Below are positions 13,158 through 25,100 of a DNA stretch of 42,735 bases, piece after piece. This DNA comes from Apostichopus californicus (taxonomy: Eukaryota; Echinodermata; Holothuroidea; Aspidochirotida; Stichopodidae): the NCBI GenBank assembly GCA_020650975.1, contig JAIPMN010000582.1, positions 1 through 42,735 on the forward strand. Direction: 5' to 3'. The notes below the pieces were generated by a model that did no database searches, had not been told where the DNA came from, and saw nothing but the letters and a program-made list of their open reading frames with translations. Position numbers and translations under genes: made by a program. Each line of letters begins with the position of its first letter. The first letter of the stretch is position 1.

Positions 13158-16100
13158 CATAAGTTCTTAATATAGCGCCAAATACCAAAAGGCCTCTAGG
13201 TGCTTTACAAAACCTAAAAAAAACACACAAAAAAAAAACAAATAGCACTGTGGTTTTGATGATGTAATTCGATACATCTTTTAGGCATCTGAAGGTTCCC
13301 TTCTAGAGATATCATGCTTACAAGGCCTCCACAGATTGCTCTTCAGTAACATTAAAGAGCCATTTAGAACCACCAACTACATCAGCGAGGTTGTGCTTCA
13401 CTTGAATTTTGCAACAAGCAGGGCTCAAAATAGACGGGGCGAAGGGCGATTCGCCCTACGAAGTTGAAAAATCGCCCCAGAAAAGAAATCACGGGGGCGA
13501 TAAAAAAATGCAAATACCGCTAAAATCGCCCACCACATGTACTTCTCAGTCAACGGGCACCGCACGTTTAAAAAGTTGACACAATACTGTGAAATATATC
13601 ACTGAAAAAAACCCTGACTGCCGATCCTTTTGTTATAACAGCTTGGTTTGTACGTTCGCTCACACACGAATTAATAGTCTAGTCAACAACGCAATATGAA
13701 AACCCACACTCAATAGCCAACCACCTAGCTAGCTAAAAAAATATCGGTTCATCGCGTGATCATTTTCGCACACCCGTGTATGTGTATTTTTTTTCTCCCA
13801 GCTAGGTGTTGTGTATCAAGGTACTGTGGAAAGAGTCAGCTAATATTGACAGCTCCTGCGATGTTTTTCCTAATATACCTAAAAAGGCAGGAGGGAAAAG
13901 TTTTACTACGTAGTAACGACCATGCAGTCTGTCTAGTTACAAAATGGCGAGAATTTCCGAAAATCGGAACCGCAGCTGACTTACGTCGTAGGACATAGTG
14001 CCGTGTGGGTTATTTATGAACAGCTAACAGACTTGTTTCGATATAGGGGAATTGATCAAATGACTAACATGATAAAAAGATATAGGCCTATGAACCAATT
14101 TGGGGGGGGGGGGGAGGGGTATATATGTGATTTCTTTTCTACCTCCGAAATTTACACCTCTCAATTTCCGTGAATTTCTAACAACAGCGTTACTGTATCA
14201 TTTGATCCGTCATTTGCATGTTTTTCATTACCGATCGTGCATATCCAACCTGCAGGGGGACAAAACTATTATCCTAACACACTGTACTACTGTAGCATAT
14301 ACGCAAACTGGAGCCTATACCGCAAATTTTTCTCTGGATTTTCATACATTCCCAACATTATTGCAACGATATTTTCATAAGTTTTCCATGATTTTCGATA
14401 TTTTAGTTTCATTAGAATAGGGACAATTGAGGAGAAGTGTAGTGCTGTAGCTGCTGAATATTATTCCAGATTAAAACTGACCATTGTGTACATTTACGAA
14501 CAGAAACTTTTTAATTATGGGTCGCCATGATTGAAAGAATCAAGTAGGGTGAAAACGACAGGCTAGGCATGTGGGGCTTCAGTGTGCACATTTTGAGTGT
14601 GAAACTTTGCTTTGAGAGTTCTAATTAATTTAAAATTCTTCATAAAATAGGCACCAAAATGTTGTCTTTAAACCTCAAATTTCCGAGTTCCGACCCCCAT
14701 ACCCCAAATGGGGCGTTGCCCATGGACCCTACCACCGGCCCTAAGGCAGGCCCATGGACCCCACCTATAACTGTGTCGCACTGCGTGCTGACAGACGCCC
14801 TCGGCGTTAGTAAAGTATCACCCACAAAGTTCAGTGATTTTTTTTTTACCCCAGGCTCATCCCTGTATATGGGTTTTATTGATAAAATGTTGTAAAATTT
14901 AATCAAGTTTGTAGCTACAATTTATACAGGAAAAACAGCCCTCGCAACACCAAAAAGAGCCCCCGTCATCAGTAAAACAGCCCTCGTAAAAAATCTGCTT
15001 GTGCTGAAAAGAGACCCTCTTCACCAATAAATTATTTTGAGCCCTGGCAACAAGGTATACACCATAGAACCATAACCATTCTACAGTATATTATGTGTGT
15101 GCAACAGAACAAAACCTCATTTAAGATTATGTCACTTTTCTTAACTGTGTGCCCTGGATACTTAGACAGTGCTTTGTAAATAGTGACTGAAATTGGTTCC
15201 AGCTGTCGGAAAATCCAACCAGAAAGCCAGTTGACAGTTGTCATTCGTTGCCATACAATGTGCTCACAATTCAAAATAACTATTTGACTTAATGAAGTGC
15301 AAGTGAGTTAAGTTTGTCCAAGAATTAAGTGACAACCAGAAAAGATCAGAAATTTCCAGCACTTATTTGTAGCAGTAAATTGGCAGTAAAGAACTTTTAT
15401 TCAAACATGTTTCAATATCCAGAAAGAAGAGTCTTCCTATGTGAAATATAGACACATAGAGGTATGAATAAACGAACATTTTCATTTCTACCAAGTTTGA
15501 GCTAACAAATCCCTTTAATAATTATTATTAATGGCTGAGAGACACATGACATTAAATACACTGTGAAATATTTTTGCAACCTTCTAGTATAAATCAGAGA
15601 AAATGGCAAATTTTGAGATCATTTGATATAAAGCTCAGAGGGTGAAAACTGATAAGAGCATTTAAAGGCATGTTTAAAGTAAGACACAATGAACTCTTTG
15701 AATCAGATTTCACTTCCTGGATGATTGTATGTTTTGTTGAAGACTGGTAGAGCCCCTTCACAAAACTTCACTGAACTGAATTTGACCAAACTATGTTCAC
15801 CAATTTTGAGAAACTCATAGCACTGGAGAATTCACAGATTAATCAAAGCTTTAAGATTGGAGTTACTGTATCATGTCTAAATGGTTTCAGACTTTGACAA
15901 CTGTTGACATCATGTGACCTTTGACCTCTACCAATATAAATAGTATTCTTGCACTCACTCAAAGAAAGATGTACTTATTGAGTTATTGTGTTTATAAGAT
16001 TTTCAGACTTTGACTTAAATGTTGACCGCAAATAACCTTTGACCTCCACGAATGTACTGTCACCACTACCATTACTACCATTGGGACTGCCATTGCTAAC

Positions 16101-19100
16101 ACCACCATTTACAACTATTTCTACTACCAATGGTACAATTAAAGCTGCAATACTGTACTTCAAGCTGCAACCAGTGTTACATTTCTTGGGGACTTCATTG
16201 ACTGAAAGCTTGATTGGTATGAACATATTTCTCACCTGTGTTTGCAAGTTACTAAAAACGTTGGAATAATTGGTAGACTTAAAAGATATTGCCAAAACAT
16301 ATTCTTCGTGCTATTAATTTAACTCTTGTTTATACCCACCTCTGCTACTGTAGCCTTGCTTGTTCTGGCACTAGTTATACCTCTTTAAGTAAGTTATGTG
16401 TTCTCCAAAAAACAAGCTATCAGACATATTACAAATTCTGCTCTGGCAGGTGAACACACCAGTGCACATTTTAAGTCACATAGCTTGTTAAAATTAAATG
16501 ACATTATCAAAGTAAATATTGCAACTTTCACATATCGCCTCTTCAACAATCTCATACCTTTATGTTTTTCTAATTTCCTCTTTTGTAATTCCCTAGTTCA
16601 CAATTTTTAATACACGTCAAAACAATGGTCTTCGTCTTCCTGGAAATCGGCCAACTTTTTCTAAGACAATATTGCATTATCGAGCAGTCGGCACCTGGAA
16701 ATCCATGCCAGATATTTTAACTACTAAGCATAATGTACACTCCTTTCGTTACAACTTTACAAGATCCCTTATAATAAACCACTACTAAGACTTTAAGTAT
16801 CAAGTTTGTTTTTTGTACGCTGTAGCCATCCTTTGTTATTGTATTCCTCTTTTTTTCTAAAATATATATATATTTATTTATTTATTGGGAGGGGGGTACC
16901 ATGTTGGTGTGTGGGTGGATCTTAGTGTTTTTTTTCTGGTCTTGTTCTCTCTGTTTATTTATGAGAGCACTCTACTAGATAAGCCCCTTGGATTTTGTGG
17001 AATGCTTCCTGTCACAATTGTCCTTGTTGTTTGATATATTTTGCCAATTATTTAACTTCTCTGTATTAAAATTGTGAAGAAACAAATAAAATGAATTGAA
17101 TTTCTAATAACTACACTAAATATTTGAATCACTACTAATACAACTACTGACACCACTATTATTATTACCACCATTGGTATTATGACTAAGTACTGTGACC
17201 TCTCATTGTACTTCTAAAAGCACTATACTACCAGCAGTCATTATCCTGCACATATGTGTGACCATGTACATACACACTTACCAGCTGGATTGCAATTTGC
17301 AGGACTGTTTTCAATGAGAATTGTCTGTCACATATATCAAAGAGGTCTTCTAGACTGGGGCCCATCAGTTCAAGGACCATTGCATTGTACTTGCCACATG
17401 GACCAAAGTAATGTACTTGGGGAATTCCCTCTGTAAAATGAAGAAACAAAATGATTGGTCACATTAACTGTGTTTCTAAGAGAGTTGAACATTCCTATTT
17501 AATGCCTTTCAAAAAAGCATTATTAAAAGAAGAATCATACTTTATTAACATGTGGCTTTATAGCAGCAACAACAAGAGCTAGAAAACTATCTCAACTATA
17601 TAAAGTGCATCAGAGCATGTCATATTATTCTGCTGAGCTCATACATACACTTGAATGTCAACATATTTAAGTTTCAATAAACTCGAGCTCGAGCATACAA
17701 TTTACCAATTTGATTGCATTGTTGGAAGGAAACAAACTGTGAACAAACCTGAAGTGTTTACAACAGTAGATAATGTTATGAAGTGAACATTGCTAGGTAG
17801 AGTACTAGAGATGAGTAACAATATGGTTAGGTAGTTTAGAGGCATGAGGTGATGCTTTTTACAAGAAGTTTTAAATCCTTTACAAACTCCCAAATTATAC
17901 AGTCCACATTTCATGTTTTGTCTAAGCAGGCCATGTAATAGGGTTTAGAAAACCTCTTTAAGATTTCTTTTTAACGTACACACTGGTCAATCTCCACGAC
18001 ATTATGACAACATTCATTTTTTGCCTTTGGCAATTAATAACCAAACAGCCAGCAGGCTTAGTGATTCCTTGCCTTTATGAAAGCACCTGATTGATAAAGC
18101 AACGAAAATGTGTCTTAAAGTGAGGTACCAGCAAATTGATAAATTGACCATTACAAAGGTACTACCCTTCTGAGAGTTGATGACAGATAACAGTCATTAG
18201 TGGAAGTGACAAACCCTTTCACCCACTCAAAAGTGCAAAGGTCATATTCTGTGACAGTTATTGACACAGAAAAGCAATTCATCAAAGAAATGGTTTCAGT
18301 TTGAGCATTTCTGTTGACTTTCAACCTTGACAGAAAACAATAAGAGTTCTAAACAAGGTGCATCCATGTACTACATATGGAGTTCATGCAACCTCTACTT
18401 TGTGAGTTATTTGCATACAAGGTTTTCAGACTTTGACTTCTGTTGACCTCAAATGACCTTCCAATGCCACAGAAAAAGATGAGTATCTTCTACTCAATGT
18501 GGTACATCCACATACCACATACAAACTGCATTCCACTTTATGGCTTTTCCAGATATCATGTTTACAAGGTTTTCAGACTGACCACTGCTGACCTCAAATG
18601 ACATTTGAACCCGGCAGGAATCATTAGGGTTCTTCTACTCTATATGGAGCATCCACATACCAAATATGAAGTTCACCCATCATATATTTTTTGTTAGTTT
18701 CAAACACACACACACACTTAAGATGGAATGCACACGCTCCTTCATCACAGACATTTATTCTTGATGGCCATTTTGCCTTCGATATGAATCAAAACATGCA
18801 TCTATCGCAATGATTCTACTGGTGATGATTGGACCATTCATTAAACATTCCCTGGAAGCGATGACAAATTTTGAAGCGTTTAATTGGGTAATTATGACGA
18901 CGCAAGCTCACCTGATGCATACATACCCTTTTGTCCAAGCATCTTATAGAAACTGTACTCCAAATGTAATTGTGGTGCCCTTGATCTCATAGGCTCCTGT
19001 AAAAGAAATTAAAGGCAGGAATGAATTATCAAAAATATCGGCTTGACATCGCACTATTAAGTATAGGCCAAAATGAGAGACTTGAAAATGTCAGAAACTT

Positions 19101-22100
19101 AAATAGAAAACAGTGTGTTATATCTTACAGTTATTGTGTGTGCTCAATGAATACTAATTTAGGTCAGCTGGCTGTCCCAAGGAAAACCTGACAATGTTTT
19201 AACTTCTTTTTTAATGAAAAAGTTGAAAAAGCTTCAAAAGCTTAAATCTGGCACACACTGTACGACTGCTTGTTGCTAATGACTGGAGCTCGTTTACAGT
19301 AGGTCACATGTAATTTATGAATCAGCATACACAACAACTGCTTGCTGGTAAATGACTGGAGCTCGTTTAGGTAACATGTAATTTATGAATCAGCATACAT
19401 AACAACTTGTTGCTGCTAATGACCGGGATGTTTGTTGAAACTGTAGTTTCAGTCTTCAACCCTTGCACACTGCATGACTACCAGTCGGGAAAATGCTAAA
19501 TGTCTAGGTTTCCAGACTGAAGCTGACTCAACTTCAAAATCATGATCAGTCATAGTCTTCAACCCACACACACTGCTTTACTACCCAAGATTCTCCACGA
19601 AACAACGAGTTGTGTCGGGTTGTGATCGGTTATGTAGGCACACTTAAGACGTTTAATATGAGAGATAAGTGAGACAAGAGGCATCCTGGATAGTATTCTG
19701 TGAATCTGTTCAACATTTTAAGTGTCACACAAGAAAATATCATTCACAAAATTGTATTAATTTTGACTTCAAAGGAGGCGGTGCAAACAAACAATCTGGA
19801 GCAGGAGGTACTGTATGTGCCTTAGTGGAGGGGCAAACCAAAAACAATACCTCAAAATTGCCATACCAAATGGATCTTCTGCATACATTGTATACCACAA
19901 ATTCCAGTATTTTTAATGTTTTTTTTCAACATCAAGGGCTATTTTATGATATTTCAAATTTTTGATTTTTTTTTTTTAATTACTACTTTTCTGACAAAAA
20001 CAAATTTATAATTCCAAAAAGGACAACAAAAGTGTTCTTTTAAATAAAAACCAGAGAGCCAAAAGTCTTAGCACTTCCTTGCCAAAGTTTACATTAGAAC
20101 ATGTAAACTGCACACAAGGTTCTTATACTTGGTGGATCGATCCATATAGTGCATCCAAATTTATTTTATGAAACAGCAATAACAAGGTTTCTAAACCAGG
20201 GACCTCCACCAATTTAGATAGGATTTGCATACGCACAAATGGAACTACATAACAAATATGAAGTCCAACCAAGATGTAATTTTGGACTTAAATGCAATGT
20301 TTTCAGACTTACAGCTATGTAGACCACCAATGACCTTTGACCTCCGACAATTTCAATAGGATACTTGCACTTACCAAATTGATGGGGATCTACATACATA
20401 CCAACTATGAAATTATTCTATGACATCAAATGACCTTTGACCTCTACCACTAGGGTGCTTGTACTCACTAAGCTGGATCTACATATCAAGTATCAAATTC
20501 AACAAAGATGAAATTGTTGAGTTATCATGTTTACAAGGTTTCAAGACTTTGACCTCCGTTGACGTTTGACCATCACAGAAAATAGTAGAGTTCTTGTACA
20601 CACACCAAGCATGAAGTTAATCCACTATTATATTTTTGAGTTTCTGTGTTTACAAGCAAATTTGACATACACATGTACACCATCCACATCACAAAGATTC
20701 CTTTGGCATCCAGCAAGTAATCAAAATATTAATTTGTATTAAGAATAATGGGCACTACTAACTTATTTTTCACAAACAAGCAGAATTCATTCAGATGTCT
20801 ATAGATTTGCATATTAGTATACACTGAAGCATATGTGTGACAAAAACAATAATTTATTTTATTTTCCATCATTGATCCCCAGAGAGCAGGTGATATGTGA
20901 CAGGATTGTGGTATAAAAATATTTGTGATTTTGCAAACACCTAGTCAAGATAGGCGAGGGGGGGGGGGGTAGGACGAGATCCAATGTGAGCACTGCTATA
21001 GTTGTTTAAGTGCATCTCAATGTCTTGTCTGTCCTTGGGGTTCTTGTTGCTTGGACAAAACTATTTTAACTAGCTTACCCTTCCATGAAGTATATCACAG
21101 TAGGAGGTGTGTGATGTCACCTGGTCAGTCAGTGTTCTTCAAAAGCTGTACTTTACTATTACAATCTCTTGTTGATTTATTATTGAAATGTGATACTGTA
21201 TGTATGTGGAACGCTTGCTTGGCTGTCAATGTTCCCTATATGTACTGTAGCCTAATCAAAATGCAACTCTTTTGTAGTGTTTCCTCTGGCTTTCGGTGAG
21301 TGCAAGGTGGGCCTTGCCATTTAGAAAAAGCTTGTGAAGGGAGTTGATCAAATATACCATGTACTGTATGGATCCTTATCCGTGCAAACATGAGGCTTTT
21401 TCTTGAATCAGAAAACCAGTTGACTTTGTGATGCCTTGCCATAAAACTTTCTCAAAATACCAAATAACTATCTGACTAATGTAGAGGCAAGTGAGTTAAA
21501 TTTGTCCAAGAATTAAGTGACAACAAGAAAAGATCAGAAGTTTCCAGCCCTTGTTTGAAGCACACACTTGTGGGCATCAACCATTTCATAGTAAGAATTT
21601 TACAGTTTAGAAATTTTATTCCAAAATGTTTTCAATATCCAGAAAGAAGAGTCTTCCTCTGTGAAATATAGATGCATAGATGTATGCATAAAAGGACATT
21701 TTCTTGACCAATTTTGAGCTAGCCAATCAGCTCTGCTACGATCTGTCCCTTTAATAACTGTTATTAATGAATGAGAGATACATGACATTGTTTATACACT
21801 GTGAAATTTTTTCACTACTTACTGTCAAAGCAAAAGTCTTCTCCTATAATCAGAGAGAAAGTGGCCAATTTTGAGACCATTTGAGATCCCCTTGGAGCTC
21901 AGAGGGTGAAAACTGATATTAGAGCATTTGCGTGTGTTTAAAGCAAGACTATCAACTCTTCCAAGCAGATTTCACTTATTGGATGACTGCATGTTTTGTT
22001 GAAGACCATATTAGAGTCCCTTCACAAAACCAAACTGAACTGACTTTAACCAAACTATGATCACCAATTTTAAGAAAATCATAGCACTGGAGAATTTACA

Positions 22101-25100
22101 GATTAATTGTAGTTTTAATTTTGAATTTATTATTTCTATGTCAATGTTGTTACTAGAAAATATTGTGCATTGTATGGAGAAATTTGCATGTTCAAATCAC
22201 TGACTGCCTGCAGCTACTACAGAAGTTATGTAAGTTGGTCTAAGTGTCACTAATTGTTGTTCGTCTTAATGTCCTTTCACAGCAAATAACTAAAGTAGTA
22301 GTAGTAGTACAGTATTTATTGCAGACAAAAATCATTGCAGTAACAGAAACATTTGGTAATTATCCTTATAAAATGTTCATTAGACAAGGACACTATGATC
22401 AGATGTAAACTAAGAAAGGAAACATTTACATGGAATGGCTTACAAATCGTAGAAAATAACCCCCCAAAACGCTTCACGACGAGAAACGTTCAACTGCATT
22501 CTAGTGGTGTGTGGTCGCATAGCTGCCTTCGCATAACAGCGAACAACTGTCGAGCTAAATGCTCAAACCAATTACGCCCATCATGAGACACCCCATTCCT
22601 CCCTTCCAAACATTTCAGAATCGTTGCACTCCTTTCATGCCAATTTTTCTGGCCTATCTGCTAATTGACAAGCAATCACGGTGGCCTTGTATAGTCAGGA
22701 ACGGACGACACACCCCTGATGGTCCTGTCGTTCAGGGTCTTTTCGCTCATTAGTGGCTTCTTCCAACACTTGGAGGGTGTTTCTAATTATACATCTTTGT
22801 TTATGTTATGTTGTAGGGTGGTATAATAAGGATTATTTTCCACGCAGCATGAGTCCAAACTGTCCAATTACTTCCCCCGCATTTGCGCTAATTTTTTGAC
22901 AAATTGTTATGTTCGTTAACAATTGCACTTGACGAATGTAGGCACGTGTATGATAATATTTGATCGCTCTCCTTGCACTGGACATTTTCTTCCCCAATAC
23001 GTGGTAATTATGAAACATGTCAATAAAAAAAGTGACAAATGCTTGGATGAAATTGACTAGTATCAGATTACAAGCTCAATGTCATCAAAGGAGGTTACCA
23101 GAAGGCAAATAGTGCCACCAATCTACAGAGCAAGTGTATGGTAACTTTTAAGTAACAACAAATGGTTTGAACTTCTTTCTTGAAGGCCGAGTAGACTACT
23201 TGCTAACCTAAGATACCAGAAACAGGGTAAGATGTGTCATTGATCATGTAGTAGTACCAACATTTCTTTTTTCGTTTTGTGGTTGACAACTTAGGGAATT
23301 ATTTATTCAGTATCACATTGCAAAATGTTATGCAAAATGGTCAAATTGAAATACAAATGCAGAGATGTATAGCTGTTTTTGTACAAAGGAACCATAGTAT
23401 TTCATATGAGAGAAATTTCAGATTCTTCAACACTGCTAAACTAAATTTGAACACTAAATTATTCCCCCTATGTTACAATGTTACATATGAGAGAAAGTTC
23501 AGATTCTTCAACACTGCTAAACTAAATTTGAACACTAAATTATTCCCCCTATGTTACAATGTTACATATGAGAGAAAGTTCAGATTCTTCAACATTGCTA
23601 AACTTAATTTGAACACTAAATTATTCCCCCTATGTTACATTCTTCTTGTCTGAAGTTCCAAACACGTGGTGACTTGTTGATAGTTGAAAACTTTTCATTG
23701 TGAACTTTTGAACTTGAAGGGTTGCCCTATTCCAATATCATGGGAAAAAGTGGGGAACCCCCAAATTCTGGTTGTGTACGAATTACAAGTTTAATCCACG
23801 TGGGAATGTGTTAATCGTATGTCGAGTATGAATGAAGGTTGATGTGGGTTGCCTTTTTCAAAGGTTTGTGCTTTTCTTTTTGAAAGTGTATGTTAAAAAC
23901 AAAGGACCTAATATAGCGTGTTATTTTTTTTTTTTGGCTTTTAAAACCTTGCATGTAAGAGTATGTACATAGCCTAGGCTATGCATATTGAATATATGAC
24001 ATTGACAGTCTTGTAACGAAGTGCTTTGAACCGTAGATGAAAGTTGAGGAAAATCCTGGTTGTAGTTACGATACCGGGATTCATGTTGCAGCACTACCGG
24101 TTGTGTGAAATTTGCACTACCACACTAGTCCTAGCCACATGGTCAACATGTGTGCTGTTGCACTGCCCACCTAAACATTTTACTCCGAGCATGGTGCTGC
24201 AAGACAGCTCAGAAACTTGTGGGTCCATTTATCACATCATTACAGAATATACTTTTCATGATATGAAAAGGAAAATGAGTTATGAATGTTATCGTGCTGT
24301 TTCTACAGTGCCTCTATAGTGTCACAGGAGAACTTGCATTTCCTGGAATGTTAAGTTTGTACGAATGTACAACAGACATTTTTACTTGCAGATTCAACAA
24401 TCTTGAGCAAGAAAGAAGTTGACATTTGAAAAACAGATGAATAGAATATAATCCTCTTAATCTGAGAAGGGAAGTCAGCCAGACCTTGTTTCAGGAAATA
24501 GGCAAGAGAAATAGGAGAGGATGGGGGGTGGGGAGGGGGGGTACTGTTAGTGATAAACCTATTGCAGTTCATTTCTTCCAGCTAACAGGAAATAAAGAAA
24601 GACTGTTTACCTTGAACAATTGGAGAAATGAACCTAGCCATGGAAGCACAATTTGCATGTATCTACATGCACTGTACAGAACTCCTCAGCCTTTAACTTT
24701 CATCAATTATATATTGTCCAATTCCAGTATTTGCAGTATTACCAATGCTGGAGAGAGGGGTATACTAATATATGTTATATAATGATCAACCCCCATACTA
24801 CCATATTGTGCTAGTGCACCGTACTGTCTATCACTGTAGCAAATTACATTGTTGAATAATATACAATAACTTTGTGATGCTAAGTGAAGTAATGCTTTTT
24901 TAAAGGTCAAAGGTAGTGATATCTTTGATTTTGCTCTGTGGTTTGGATTAACCTTCAACTTTTTTTCTGTCAGATCATGAAATTGAGCCCTGTAAAGGAC
25001 AGGCAAATAAAAACATCCCTTACTTTGCAGATGTATTATAGTGCAGCTATAGTATCACAGTACTACACAAACTGAGTAGATAGGCTGAGTGAATAAAGGC

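Larger units (their letters stand above)
17431..18926 (-). other. csnk1g: csnk1g intron 3
   Basis: Intron with GTATGT and TTTTACAG ends. It contains one copy of a repeat shared with 34070-34235 (at about 18055-18215) and TGACCTC-family units at about 18390-18690. No gene was recognised. Confidence 0.8.

Noticed and set aside
13057-13248. Poly-leucine open frame
   Set aside because: It is the (AAT)n microsatellite read on the minus strand.
14659-14895. 78-88 codon frames on both strands (Pro/Gly-rich)
   Set aside because: They lie inside the hAT-like element, with no transposase motif and no agreement between frames.
22450-22780. GC-richer patch as a possible lost gene or promoter
   Set aside because: All six frames were scanned by eye; no domain, no splice-bounded frame and no element ends.
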